Assembly (NCBI GenBank): GCA_052143655.1
Contig: JBKQSL010000365.1
Location: forward strand, 1-26,934
Reading direction: 5' to 3'
DNA: 26,934 nucleotides
Source of the DNA: CAVSUR01 sp052143655
GTDB lineage: Bacteria > Actinomycetota > Actinomycetes > Streptosporangiales > Streptosporangiaceae
Under the pieces are notes generated by a model that saw only the letters and a list, made by a program, of their open reading frames with translations, made no database searches and was not told the DNA's origin. Shown here in pieces: positions 1-8,155 of the stretch (positions are counted from its first letter, which is position 1; each line of letters begins with the position of its first letter). The position numbers and the translations under genes are program-made.

Positions 1-194
1 GGGGTGCCTGCCCGCCGCCGGATCCTGGCCACCCCGTCATGCGCGGCCCCGCCGCCGGGCTTGGCCACGATGACCAGCCCGCGGGCCGCGGCCCCCGGGC
101 CGGCCCGGGGCCCGCCACCGCGGCTGCTGCCGGGGCCGCGGCTGCGCGGCTGCGGGGGGGAACCGTCGGCGGCCGGCCGGCTCGGCGGCCTCAC
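1..194 (-). CDS. truB: tRNA pseudouridine(55) synthase TruB, N-terminal fragment (runs off the window)
   Basis: TruB converts U55 of tRNAs to pseudouridine in the T-loop. I translated this frame by hand: a GTG at 194-192 opens it, and it stays open to base 1 (64 complete codons). After a Pro/Arg/Gly-rich leader of about 38 residues comes GLVIVAKPGGGAAHDGVARI, which aligns with the TruB opening motif (usually GLxxxDKPxGxTSHDvV). The GTG overlaps the TGA of the upstream DHH gene by 4 bp (GTGA, 191-194), supporting the start and translational coupling. The gene position, after rbfA and nrnA, is where actinobacteria usually carry truB. The catalytic Asp lies outside the window. Odd points: the usual D of DKP is A and the usual TSHD is AAHD. 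The identification rests on a short motif plus context. Confidence 0.72.
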   Translation of the reverse strand, partial: MRPPSRPAADGSPPQPRSRGPGSSRGGGPRAGPGAAARGLVIVAKPGGGAAHDGVARIRRRAGT

Positions 195-1219
195 AGCCGG
201 TCCGCCTCCTGGCCGTCCAGCTGAGCGCGCAGTGCAGCGATCGCGTCGGCGGCGGTACCGGTGCTGGTGAACCCGGCGGCCCGGGGATGACCGCCGCCGC
301 CGAGGGCCACGCAGGCCCGGCCTACGTCCAGCCGGCCCTTGGACCGGGCCGATACCTGCCAGCTGCCGTCGTCGGACTCCTTGAGCACCACGGCGACCTC
401 GGCCTCGTCGGTCCGGCGCACCACGTCGATCACCGGCTCGGTGACGTCCAGCGGGAGCTCGCCCGCCGCCCGGTCACGCCGGGTGACAGTGGTCCAGACC
501 AGGCCGCAGCCGCCGGCCGCGGCCGGCTCGAGCACGGCCCGCGCCAGCGCGGCCGCGAGCATGCCCAGGTACCCGAACGGGGCCCGGTCCCACAGCTCAT
601 GGGACACCGTCCCCGGATCGATGCCGGTGGCCAGCAGCCGGGCCGCCATCTGGTGCGCGCCCGGCGAGGTCGCCGAGTACTTGAACGAGCCGGTGTCGGT
701 CACCAGGCCCGCGTACAGGTTCAGCGCGATCGGCGGGGACAGCGGGACGCCGAGCCTGCGGATCAGCTCGTCCGCCAGCACGGCGGTGGCCGCCGCCGCC
801 GGGTCGACCAGCGGCACGGTGCCGAAGCCCGCGTTGGACGCATGATGATCGAGGACGATCAGCTCGGCGGCCCGGGCGGCGCACGGTTCCAGCAGGCCCA
901 GCCGGTCCGCGCTGGCCGCGTCGAACGTGACCATGACCTCGGGCCGCTGCGGGTACCGTCCCGGCGGGCTGAGCAGCTCGGTACCGGGCAGGAAGCGCAG
1001 GATCTTCGGCACCTCGAACGGCGCGTCCCCGAACGAGGCGATCACCGCCGGCGGCCGGCCCGGCCGCGACCGCAGCGCATGCGCCACGGCCAGCATCGAG
1101 CCGAGCGCGTCAGCATCCGGCCGGATGTGGCACGCCAGGCAGACCTCCGTGGCCTCCGCCAGTATCTTGACGGCGCCTGCCCAGTCAGCCTCAGTTCCGG
1201 GCAAGGGCTGCTCTGTCAC
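191..1219 (-). CDS. nrnA: DHH/DHHA1 phosphoesterase, NrnA-like oligoribonuclease/pAp phosphatase
   Basis: 342 aa, normal length for the family. NrnA-type enzymes are cytosolic, degrade 2-5 nt RNA fragments to mononucleotides and can dephosphorylate 3'-phosphoadenosine 5'-phosphate. Visible metal-site motifs are HIRPDADALGS (H31, D35, D37), VTFDAAS (D100), LDHHASN (D124-H125-H126) and TDTGSF (D175), followed by the C-terminal DHHA1 motif GGGGHPRAAGF (307-317). The GTG start at 1219 overlaps the rbfA stop by 4 bp (GTGA), so translation is probably coupled. Its own TGA overlaps the truB GTG in the same way. Gene order rbfA-nrnA-truB is common in actinobacteria. The substrate (nanoRNA, pAp or a cyclic dinucleotide product) cannot be decided from sequence. 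Confidence 0.92.
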   Translation of the reverse strand: MTEQPLPGTEADWAGAVKILAEATEVCLACHIRPDADALGSMLAVAHALRSRPGRPPAVIASFGDAPFEVPKILRFLPGTELLSPPGRYPQRPEVMVTFDAASADRLGLLEPCAARAAELIVLDHHASNAGFGTVPLVDPAAAATAVLADELIRRLGVPLSPPIALNLYAGLVTDTGSFKYSATSPGAHQMAARLLATGIDPGTVSHELWDRAPFGYLGMLAAALARAVLEPAAAGGCGLVWTTVTRRDRAAGELPLDVTEPVIDVVRRTDEAEVAVVLKESDDGSWQVSARSKGRLDVGRACVALGGGGHPRAAGFTSTGTAADAIAALRAQLDGQEADRL

Positions 1220-1776
1220 GATGGCGAGTATCCCGTGCCGCCATCGCGGCCGGCAGAGGTTTGGCCGAGTCCGCCCGGAACGGTGCGCGGCAGCTCAGCG
1301 AGCGTTCCGGAACCGTCACCTTCGGCGCGCCCGTCGTCACCAGGGGCGTCGGCGGCCTGGCGAGCAGGCTCCCGGTAGGGGTCCGGATCGCCGGCCGGCT
1401 GTGCCCCCTCCCGGGCGGCAGCCACCGCGGCGTCCGCGGCGCGAGCCCGGACGACCAGGTCCTCGATGGTGCGCGCGGTGTCCGGGACGGTGTCGAGCTG
1501 GAAGGTGATGGACGGGGTGTGCTTCAGGCCGGTCTGGCGGCCGACCTCGGACCGGATCACCCCGGTGGCGCTGGCCAGCGCCACCGCCGTGCCGTCCTGC
1601 TCCTCCGGCGAGCCGTAGACGGTGTAGAACACCGTCGCGTCGCGCAGGTCGCCGGTAATCCTGGCCTCGGTCACCGTGACGAACCCCAGCCGCGGGTCCT
1701 TGATCCGGCGTTCCAGCATCTCCGCGACGATCTGGGCGATGCGCTCGCCGAGCCTGCGGGCCCTGGCGTGATCCAT
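1216..1776 (-). CDS. rbfA: 30S ribosome-binding factor RbfA
   Basis: RbfA binds immature 30S subunits and helps 16S rRNA 5'-end maturation, notably in the cold. The protein is 186 aa. The N-terminal 120 residues carry the KH-like fold signature: RRLGERIAQIVAEML, then RIKDPRLGFVTVTEARITGD and a segment around TPSITFQLDTVPDTARTIEDL. The C-terminal 60 residues are Ala/Pro/Asp-rich and probably disordered, a common actinobacterial extension. The ATG at 1776 lies 6 bp after the DUF503 stop, and a GGGGAG Shine-Dalgarno sits inside the end of DUF503, so the genes are likely co-translated. The stop overlaps the start of nrnA. Confidence 0.93.
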   Translation of the reverse strand: MDHARARRLGERIAQIVAEMLERRIKDPRLGFVTVTEARITGDLRDATVFYTVYGSPEEQDGTAVALASATGVIRSEVGRQTGLKHTPSITFQLDTVPDTARTIEDLVVRARAADAAVAAAREGAQPAGDPDPYREPARQAADAPGDDGRAEGDGSGTLAELPRTVPGGLGQTSAGRDGGTGYSPS

Positions 1777-1782
1777 AACTGG

Positions 1783-2082
1783 TCACTCCCCTTCGTCGGT
1801 ATACAGCCGCTGGCACGCGGACAGCAGCTCGACCTCCGGGCAGGAGGCAACATAGCGCTCGCACGCCGTCAGCGCCTGCTCGGCGTGCGCCGCCGTGGCC
1901 GAGACCACCGCCACCCCGATCTCGGTCCTGCGGTGCAGGTCGAGATGGCCGGTTTCGGCCACGGCGGCACCAGGAAACCGCCGGTGCACTTGCGCGATCA
2001 GCGGCCTGACGACGGCGCGCTTCTGCTTCAGCGACCTGACGTCGCCGAGCAGCACGTCCAGCGTCAGGGCCCCCACATACAC
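1783..2082 (-). CDS. DUF503 family protein
   Basis: 99 aa, the full usual size of DUF503 (YlxP-like) proteins, which sit almost invariably between infB and rbfA in actinobacteria and Firmicutes. Diagnostic segments are the MYVGALTLDVLL start, the SLKQKRAVVRPLIAQV stretch and AVAETGHLD. The fold is ferredoxin-like; YlxP is suspected to take part in ribosome assembly, but no enzymatic function is established. The start is GTG at 2082 with GAGGAG about 5 nt upstream. It lies 22 bp after infB, in the same operon. Confidence 0.9.
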   Translation of the reverse strand: MYVGALTLDVLLGDVRSLKQKRAVVRPLIAQVHRRFPGAAVAETGHLDLHRRTEIGVAVVSATAAHAEQALTACERYVASCPEVELLSACQRLYTDEGE

Positions 2083-2104
2083 GCAAGCTCCTCGGTACCG
2101 GTGC

Positions 2105-5100
2105 TCAGGCGCGTGGCTTCTCCCGCATCTCGAACGTCTCGATCACGTCACCGATATGGATGTCGTTGTAGCCGATGCCGATGCCGCACTCGAAGCCCTC
2201 GCGGACCTCGGTGACATCGTCCTTGAACCGGCGCAGCGACTCCACGGTGAGGTTGTCGGAGATCACCACCCCGTCGCGGACCAGCCGCGCCTTGCTGTTG
2301 CGGGTGATGGTGCCCGACCGGATGATCGAGCCCGCCACGCTGCCGACCCGCGGCACCCGGAAGACCTCCCGGATCTCGGCCGTGCCCAGCTGCGCTTCCT
2401 CGAAGACCGGCTTGAGCATGCCCTTGAGGGCGGCCTCGACTTCCTCGATCGCCTGGTAGATGACCGAGTAGTAGCGGATGTCCACGCCCTCGCGCTGGGC
2501 CAGCTCGCCGGCCCGGCCCGCAGGCCGGACGTTGAAGCCGATGATCACGGCGTCCGAGGCGATCGCCAGGTTCACGTCGTCCTGGGTGATGGCGCCGACA
2601 CCGCGGCCGATGACCCGCAGCACGACCTCCTCGCCCACGTCGATCTTGAGCAGCGCGTCTTCCAGCGCTTCCACCGAGCCGGAGACGTCGCCCTTGATGA
2701 TGAGCAGCAGTTCCTGCCGCTCGCCGGACTTGAGCGCCGACTCCAGGTCCTCCAGCGTGACCCGGGGGCGCCGCTGGGCGAACATCGCGCTGCGCTCGCG
2801 CGCCTCGCGCCGCTCGGCGATCTGCCGCGCCACCCGGTCGTCGTCAACCACCAGGAAGCTGTCGCCGGCTCCCGGCACGGCGGTCAGGCCGAGCACCTGC
2901 ACCGGCCGCGACGGCGGCGCATCGTCGACTGGGTCGCCGTTCTCGTCCAGCATCGCGCGGACCCGCCCGTGCGCCTCGCCGCAGACGATCGAGTCCCCGA
3001 CCCGCAGCGTGCCGCGCTGCACCAGCACGGTCGCCACCGGGCCGCGGCCCTTGTCCAGGTGCGCCTCGATGGCCACGCCCTGCGCCTGCTGGTGGGGGTT
3101 GGCACGCAGGTCCAGCTCCGCGTCAGCGGTGAGGACGATGGCCTCCAGCAGCGCCTCGATGCCGGTGCCGTTGCGCGCCGAGACGTCGACGAACAGCGAC
3201 TGGCCGCCGAACTCCTCGGCCACCAGGCCGTACTCGGTCAGCTGGGCGCGCACCCGCTGCGGGTCGGCGCCCTCCTTGTCGACCTTGTTGACCGCGACGA
3301 CGATCGGCACGCCGGCCGCCTGGGCGTGGTTCAGCGCCTCAGTGGTCTGCGGCTTCACCCCGTCGTCGGCCGCGACCACCAGCACGACCAGGTCGGTCGT
3401 CTCGGCACCGCGGGCGCGCATGGCCGTGAAGGCCTCGTGACCGGGGGTGTCGATGAAGGTGATCTTGCGGTCCTGGCCGTCCACCACGGTGTCGACCTGG
3501 TAGGCGCCGATGTGCTGGGTGATGCCGCCGGCTTCCTTCGCAACCATGTTGGTGTGCCGGATGGCGTCCAGCAGCTTGGTCTTGCCGTGGTCGACGTGGC
3601 CCATCACGGTGACCACCGGCGGCCGCGCGACCAGGTCGGACTCGTCGCCCTCGTCCTCGCCGAACTCGATGTCGAAGGTCTCCAGCAGCTCGCGGTCTTC
3701 CTCCTCCGGCGAGACCACCTGGACCGTGTAGTTCAGCTCGGCACCGAGCAGCTGGAGCGTCTCGTCGTTCACCGACTGGGTCGCCGTCACCATCTCGCCG
3801 AGATGGAACAGGACCTGCACCAGCGAGGCTGGGTTGACCCCGATCTTGTCGGCGAAGTCGCTCAGCGACGCACCCCGCGACAGCCGGATGACCTGGCCGT
3901 TACCGCGCGGTATCTGCACGCCGCCGATCGACGGCGCCTGCATGTTGTCGAACTCCTGGCGCCGCTGCTTCTTCGACTTCCGGCCGCGCGACGGCCGTCC
4001 GCCGGGCCGCCCGAAGGCGCCCTGGGTGCCGCTGCGGCCGCGACCGCCGCCGCCGGGACGCGCCGGGCCCATGCCCGGGCGCTGCCCGCCGCCGCCGCCG
4101 CCACCGCCACCACCGCCACCGCGCGGGCCGCCGAAGCCGCCACCGCCGCCGGGGCCACCGCGGCCGCCACCGGGCCGGGTGCCGCCACCGCCGCCGGGAC
4201 GTCCGCCCGGGCCGCTGGCGCCGCCGGGACGGCCGCCGACCGGACGGGGCGGCATGTTGCTGGGACTCGGCCGCGGGCCGCCGGGCCGCGGGCCGCCGGG
4301 CCGGGCCATGTCGCCGGGGCGGCCGGCCGGCCGGGGGCCGCCAGGCGCGGGCGGCCGGCCCGTGCTCTGGCCGGGACCGGACGGGGCACCGCCTGCAGGC
4401 TGGCCGGGCCGCGGGCCGCGAGGCGCCGAGCCCATGCCCGTCGGGGTCGAGCTGAACGGGTTGTTACCCGGCCGCGGGCCGGGCCGCGGCGCGCCGGGCC
4501 GCGGGCCGTGGGTGGCACCGGAGCCACCTGGCCGGGGTGCGGCCGCTGGCCGCGGTGCCGTCGCGGGCCGGGGCCGGTCGGAGCGCTCCCTAGGTGCCTG
4601 CGGAGCGGTACCGGACGCCGGGAACGGCACGGCCGGAGCCGGGCGGGCAGCTGCCGCGTCCGGGCCGTCGGCGGCCGGCTGGGCCGGCGCAGGCGCCTGC
4701 GGAGCCGGAGGCGCCTGCGGAGCCGGAGGCGCCTGCGGAGCCTGAGGCGCCTGCGCGACCGGGCCTGCGGCCGGCTCTGGCTCACGCGGGCCGGAACCCG
4801 GCCGCTCGGCGACCGGAGCCGCCGCGCTGCCGTCAGCCGCGCTGCCGCCAGCTGCCCTGCCGTCGGCGGGCGGTGCCGAGGCCGGCGCCGCGGCGTGGCC
4901 GTTGGCCGCGCGCGGGCTGGCCGCAGCAGGCTGGCCAGTCCCGGCGGGCGCCTTGGCCTGCCGGGACTGGCCGGAGAATTCTTCCTTGAGCTTGCGCACT
5001 ACCGGCGCCTCGATCGTCGAGGACGCTGATCGTACGAACTCGCCCATTTCCTGGAGCCTGGCCATCACGGCCTTGCTCTCTACGCCGAACTCCTTCGCGA

Positions 5101-5125
5101 GTTCGTAAACCCGGACTTTCGCCAC
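2105..5125 (-). CDS. infB: Translation initiation factor IF-2
   Basis: IF-2 is the GTPase that places fMet-tRNA on the 30S subunit and promotes subunit joining. The protein has 1006 aa. Residues 1-50 (MAKVRVYELAKEFGVESK...) form the IF2_N domain. About 60-400 is a low-complexity Pro/Gly/Ala/Arg-rich linker containing a long Gly run. A second IF2_N-like domain follows (near RGASLSDFADKIGVNPASLVQVL). The GTPase core has G1 GHVDHGKT (509-516), G3 DTPGH (559-563) and G4 NKVD (613-616). The C-terminal domains end near IGYNDIHIGDVIETFEMREK. The GTG start at 5125 is preceded by GAGGGAG; the long form is typical of actinobacteria. The linker carries 18-bp tandem repeats (4691-4754). Confidence 0.97.
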   Translation of the reverse strand: MAKVRVYELAKEFGVESKAVMARLQEMGEFVRSASSTIEAPVVRKLKEEFSGQSRQAKAPAGTGQPAAASPRAANGHAAAPASAPPADGRAAGGSAADGSAAAPVAERPGSGPREPEPAAGPVAQAPQAPQAPPAPQAPPAPQAPAPAQPAADGPDAAAARPAPAVPFPASGTAPQAPRERSDRPRPATAPRPAAAPRPGGSGATHGPRPGAPRPGPRPGNNPFSSTPTGMGSAPRGPRPGQPAGGAPSGPGQSTGRPPAPGGPRPAGRPGDMARPGGPRPGGPRPSPSNMPPRPVGGRPGGASGPGGRPGGGGGTRPGGGRGGPGGGGGFGGPRGGGGGGGGGGGGQRPGMGPARPGGGGRGRSGTQGAFGRPGGRPSRGRKSKKQRRQEFDNMQAPSIGGVQIPRGNGQVIRLSRGASLSDFADKIGVNPASLVQVLFHLGEMVTATQSVNDETLQLLGAELNYTVQVVSPEEEDRELLETFDIEFGEDEGDESDLVARPPVVTVMGHVDHGKTKLLDAIRHTNMVAKEAGGITQHIGAYQVDTVVDGQDRKITFIDTPGHEAFTAMRARGAETTDLVVLVVAADDGVKPQTTEALNHAQAAGVPIVVAVNKVDKEGADPQRVRAQLTEYGLVAEEFGGQSLFVDVSARNGTGIEALLEAIVLTADAELDLRANPHQQAQGVAIEAHLDKGRGPVATVLVQRGTLRVGDSIVCGEAHGRVRAMLDENGDPVDDAPPSRPVQVLGLTAVPGAGDSFLVVDDDRVARQIAERREARERSAMFAQRRPRVTLEDLESALKSGERQELLLIIKGDVSGSVEALEDALLKIDVGEEVVLRVIGRGVGAITQDDVNLAIASDAVIIGFNVRPAGRAGELAQREGVDIRYYSVIYQAIEEVEAALKGMLKPVFEEAQLGTAEIREVFRVPRVGSVAGSIIRSGTITRNSKARLVRDGVVISDNLTVESLRRFKDDVTEVREGFECGIGIGYNDIHIGDVIETFEMREKPRA
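4691..4754 (-). repeat. 18-bp tandem repeats inside the infB linker
   Basis: Three full 18-bp units (4691-4708, 4709-4726, 4727-4744; the third differs by one base) and a 10-bp partial unit. On the coding strand they give PQAPPA-type hexapeptides. They stay in frame because 18 is a multiple of 3, so copy number can change without breaking IF-2. Confidence 0.8.
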
Positions 5126-5248
5126 TGCGCTCCCTCTACTCGGCCCGGCGGGGACCGGGCCAGTCAGCCGGGCGGGGCAGCGCGTGCTCCGTCCGGCGTC
5201 AGCCTTCGCTGTTCATCGCCGCATGCTCATCGGGCGCTCATTGCCATC

Positions 5249-5605
5249 TCAACCTGCCTTCTCCGGCGCGCACTGCGGTGCGCGCCCCGGTCCCGGCCCG
5301 CCGCGTCCCGGCAGCCCGCTGCCCGGATGCGACTTCGCGAGATACTCCGCGAGCCTGCCGGAGCCAGCCGATCCCGGCAGGCGCAACGCCCGCCCGATCG
5401 CCCGGCGGCGCTGGGCCCGCTCCAAGCATCCCTGACTGGGATGCAGGTATGCACCCCGGCCAGGCATTCGCGCCGCAGGATCGGGGACGATCTCGTCCCC
5501 GGCCGCTACGACGCGAAGCAAGTCGGACTTGGCGGCACGAGCCCCGCATCCCACGCACGTGCGTATGACGACAGGCACGCCGACTACGGGAGTTCGCACA
5601 GCCAC
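5249..5605 (-). CDS. ylxR: YlxR family (DUF448) RNA-binding protein
   Basis: 118 aa. The segment RTCVGCGARAAKSDLLRVV (C17, C20) and MPGRGAYLHP (48-56) are the YlxR signature; the family lies between nusA and infB in many bacteria. YlxR has a positively charged RNA-binding-like fold and has been linked to transcription and to RNase P in Firmicutes; the role here is not established. The GTG start at 5605 is tentative: GTG codons at residues 3, 7-8 and 10 are alternatives, and no strong Shine-Dalgarno is seen. A TAAGCT -10-like hexamer lies just upstream (5615-5620). The tail from residue 90 is Pro/Gly-rich. It is 151 bp from nusA and 123 bp from infB, so the operon is looser here. Confidence 0.85.
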   Translation of the reverse strand: MAVRTPVVGVPVVIRTCVGCGARAAKSDLLRVVAAGDEIVPDPAARMPGRGAYLHPSQGCLERAQRRRAIGRALRLPGSAGSGRLAEYLAKSHPGSGLPGRGGPGPGRAPQCAPEKAG

Positions 5606-5756
5606 TTCCCAAATAGCTTACCGTGCCCGGCCGCCGTCGGCACCGGGCAGTGCCTATCCCGGGCCCGCAGTGCCCCCGGCCGGGCCGGATCCGCCGGGCC
5701 GGCACCGCTTCCGGCCAGCTGCCCGCGGTCCCGGCCGGCCGGCCAGGTCGGGCCGG

Positions 5757-6785
5757 CTAGGTCGCGGCAGAGCCGGCGTCGGCTTCCCGCGGCGGGGCGG
5801 GTGCCCCGGCCGGGACGGCGTCCTCGGTGTCCGGCCGGATGTCGATGCGCCAGCCGGTCAGCCGCGCGGCGAGCCGCACGTTCTGCCCGTCCTTGCCGAT
5901 CGCCAGCGAGAACTGGTAGTCGGGGACGATCACCTGCGCGGACCTGGCCTGCGCGTCGACGACGTTCACCTTGGTCACCCGGGCAGGCGAGAGGGCGTGC
6001 GCGACGAACTCTGCGGGCTCCGGCGAATAGTCGACGATGTCGATCTTCTCGCCGTGCAGTTCGGTCATCACGTTGCGGACCCGGCTGCCCATCGGCCCGA
6101 TGCAGGCGCCCTTGGCGTTCACGCCCGGCTGGTGCGAGATCACGGCGATCTTGCTGCGGTGCCCGGCCTCCCGGGCGATCGCGGCGATCTCGACCGCACC
6201 CGAGGCGATTTCCGGCACTTCCAAGGCGAAGAGCTTGCGCACGAGGTTCGGGTGCGTGCGCGACAGGGTCACAGAGGGACCGCGATAGCCCTTGCGCACG
6301 TGCAGGACGTAGCAGCGCAGCCGCTCGCCGTGCACATACCGCTCACCGGGCACCTGCTCGCTCGGCGGCAGCACCGCCTCGATCTTGCCGAGGTCGACGA
6401 GCACCGCCCGCGGATCGCGGCCCTGCTGGATCACTCCGGCCACGATGTCGCCCTCCCGGCCGGCGTACTCGCCGAAGGTGAGCTCGTCCTCGGCGTCGCG
6501 CAGCCGCTGCAGGATGACCTGCCGGGCGGTAGTCGCCGCGATCCGGCCGAAACCCTCCGGGGTGTCGTCATACTCCCCGGCCGGCTGCCCGTCCGGGCCG
6601 ATCTCGGTTACCCGCACCGTGACGTGGCCGGTGCTGCGGTTCACCTCGACCCGGGCAGGCGCCGTCGTCGCGCTGCTGCGGTGATAGGCCACCAGCAGCG
6701 CGTCCTCGATGGCCTTGACGGCCAGCTCCATCGAGATGTCCTTCTCGGACTCCAGGCTCCGCAGGACGTTCAGGTCAATGTCCAT
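5757..6785 (-). CDS. nusA: Transcription termination/antitermination factor NusA
   Basis: NusA binds RNA polymerase and nascent RNA, modulating pausing, termination and antitermination. The protein is 342 aa, matching the short actinobacterial form without the acidic repeats of E. coli. The N-terminal RNAP-binding domain starts MDIDLNVLRSLESEKDISMELAVKAIEDALLVAYHR, trimmed here. An S1 domain spans roughly 120-195 (EGDIVAGVIQQG...GERLRCYVLHV). KH1 and KH2 follow, with GVNAKGACIGPMGSRV and FSLAIGKDGQNVRLAARLTG. I chose the ATG at 6785 because the open frame upstream of it (to 6920) is rimP sequence read in another frame. The start overlaps the rimP stop by 11 bp. Confidence 0.95.
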   Translation of the reverse strand: MDIDLNVLRSLESEKDISMELAVKAIEDALLVAYHRSSATTAPARVEVNRSTGHVTVRVTEIGPDGQPAGEYDDTPEGFGRIAATTARQVILQRLRDAEDELTFGEYAGREGDIVAGVIQQGRDPRAVLVDLGKIEAVLPPSEQVPGERYVHGERLRCYVLHVRKGYRGPSVTLSRTHPNLVRKLFALEVPEIASGAVEIAAIAREAGHRSKIAVISHQPGVNAKGACIGPMGSRVRNVMTELHGEKIDIVDYSPEPAEFVAHALSPARVTKVNVVDAQARSAQVIVPDYQFSLAIGKDGQNVRLAARLTGWRIDIRPDTEDAVPAGAPAPPREADAGSAAT

Positions 6786-7374
6786 CGGGGACCTCCTTCG
6801 CTGCGTCCTCGCCCGCGAGGTCGGCCAGCGCGCCGAATTCGACCTGGACCCGGCCGGGGCCCAGCTCGGCATAGCCGAAGACCCGGCTGCCGCCGGCCAG
6901 CTGCAGAGTGACGCCGTCACGGTCGGCGCTCAGGACCCGGCCCTCGGCTGCCCCGGCGGGATCGCCCGGCACCGGGACGGTCACCAGCCGGCCGACGGCC
7001 CGGCGCCAGTGCCGCAGCTCGGTCAGCGGGCGGTTCACGCCGGGCGAGGAGACCTCCAGGGTGTAGGGCGCCTCGCCCATGGTGCCGGCCGCGTCCAGCG
7101 CCGCCGACACCTCCCGGCTGGCCAGCGCCATGTCGTCCAGGCTCACGCCGCCGTCGGCGTCCACAATGACGCGCACGACCCGGCGCCGGCCTGCGGCGCT
7201 CACCCGGACCTGCTCCAGGTCCATGTCCATGGCCGCGACAACGGGGGCCAGCACCCGGGTCACCTCGCAGTGATCGACGGGAGCGGGCTGCGGCGCGGCG
7301 GCCGCCCGGGCGGGCCGCGCCGGATCTGGCCGGCGAGCCGGCCGGGCCGCAGTGCGACGGGAACTGGCGCTCAT
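6775..7374 (-). CDS. rimP: Ribosome maturation factor RimP
   Basis: RimP is needed for late 30S assembly. The protein is 199 aa: an Ala/Pro/Arg-rich extension (1-33), then the RimP core with VVAAMDMDLEQVRVS, VRVIVDADGGVSLDDMAL, YTLEVSSPGVNRPLTEL (the family hallmark SSPGxxRPL) and a C-terminal SH3-like domain. The ATG at 7374 has AGGAGG a few bases upstream (complement of 7380-7385), a strong site. A TAGGCT -10-like hexamer lies at 7421-7426 on the minus strand, so this is probably the first gene of the nusA-infB operon. The stop lies inside the start of nusA. Confidence 0.94.
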   Translation of the reverse strand: MSASSRRTAARPARRPDPARPARAAAAPQPAPVDHCEVTRVLAPVVAAMDMDLEQVRVSAAGRRRVVRVIVDADGGVSLDDMALASREVSAALDAAGTMGEAPYTLEVSSPGVNRPLTELRHWRRAVGRLVTVPVPGDPAGAAEGRVLSADRDGVTLQLAGGSRVFGYAELGPGRVQVEFGALADLAGEDAAKEVPDGH

Positions 7375-7420
7375 CCCGACCTCCTCGTCTGCGACCTGTG
7401 CTGTTGTCGTGCCGGCCTCT

Positions 7421-7426
7421 AGCCTA
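7421..7426 (-). promoter_or_regulatory. Probable -10 element of the rimP-nusA-infB operon
   Basis: TAGGCT on the minus strand, a good match to the actinobacterial TAnnnT -10, 47 bp upstream of the rimP ATG. No convincing TTGACA-like -35 is present at the usual spacing. Inferred from sequence only. Confidence 0.4.
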
Positions 7427-7574
7427 ACGGCGCCCGGGCCGCCTCGCGCACAGGCCGTGACCAGCAGATCCGGCGTCGGCGGCGAGCCCGGCCCGGCTCT
7501 GGGCCCGAGAGCGGTGCGCGCATGCCATGCTGGGGGCGTTGCGACCGGTCGGGAGCGAGCGGCAGGGAGGCACG

Positions 7575-8123
7575 GTGGCAGCAGTTACGACCCGGCGGAC
7601 GGCGCTGGCCGCCGCCGCAGCGCTGCCGCTGCTCGCCGCCGGGTGCAAGGGCGTCGGCGCGCTCGCCGCGCCACCCCGGCCCGCGCCGGACGTCGCGCTG
7701 TTGCGCTCAGCGATCGCGGCCGAGGAACTGCTAGTGGCCCGGTACCAGGCCGCGGACCGGCTGATGAGCCGGTCCGCGGGGACCGTCGCTGATCAGCGGC
7801 CAGGCGGCTCCCTGGCGGCCCTGGTCAGCTTGCTGCTCGATCAGCACGCCGCGCACCTGGCCCGGCTGCGGGCCCGCCTGATCGTGCCCGTTCCGGGCCC
7901 GTACGCCACTGACCGGCCCGGGCGGCTGCCGTCGGCGCCGCCGCTGCCGCCGGCGCCGCGAGCGCTGCTGGCGGACCTGGCGGCGGCCGAGCACGCGGCT
8001 GCCGCCCGGCTGGCCCGTCAGCTGCTGGCTGCCCCGCCGGCCCTCGCCCAGCTGCTCGCGAGCATCGCCGCGGCCGAGGCCACGCACGTGCCGCAGCTGC
8101 GGTCCGCGGAGCGGGCCGCATGA
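7575..8123 (+). CDS. Ferritin-like domain lipoprotein with a Tat-type signal
   Basis: 182 aa from the GTG at 7575, chosen because AGGGAGG lies directly upstream and because it places a compact signal peptide at the N-terminus. The signal has twin arginines (R7-R8), a hydrophobic Ala/Leu stretch and the lipobox LAAGC, so Cys24 should be lipidated. The mature part is all-helical. Four helices carry ferritin-like acid/His patterns: AAEELLVARYQ, DQHAAHLARL, AAAEHAAAARLARQL and AAAEATHVPQL. This suggests a four-helix metal- or redox-binding bundle on the outside of the membrane, but the ligand set is inferred. It is coupled by ATGA overlap to a DUF4439 gene. Similar pairs occur near rimP in other actinobacteria. 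Function unknown. Confidence 0.8.
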   Translation: MAAVTTRRTALAAAAALPLLAAGCKGVGALAAPPRPAPDVALLRSAIAAEELLVARYQAADRLMSRSAGTVADQRPGGSLAALVSLLLDQHAAHLARLRARLIVPVPGPYATDRPGRLPSAPPLPPAPRALLADLAAAEHAAAARLARQLLAAPPALAQLLASIAAAEATHVPQLRSAERAA

Positions 8124-8155
8124 CTGGCATGACTGGCGGGACTGGCATGACTGGC
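8120..8155 (+). repeat. 9-bp tandem repeat at the DUF4439 start
   Basis: Four tandem copies of an ATGACTGGC-type unit (the third reads GGGACTGGC) create three in-frame ATG codons and an MTGMTGGTGMTGG N-terminus. Copy number changes would alter start choice without a frameshift. Confidence 0.75.

Noticed and set aside
4081..4200. GCC/ACC trinucleotide run as a possible microsatellite or CRISPR-like repeat
   Set aside because: It is the code for the Gly-rich linker of IF-2, without regular spacers.
1895..5029. 1044-codon open frame on the plus strand opposite infB
   Set aside because: Shadow frame of a GC-rich gene; the IF-2 motifs are on the minus strand and this product is an Arg/Ala/Pro-rich string with no family resemblance.
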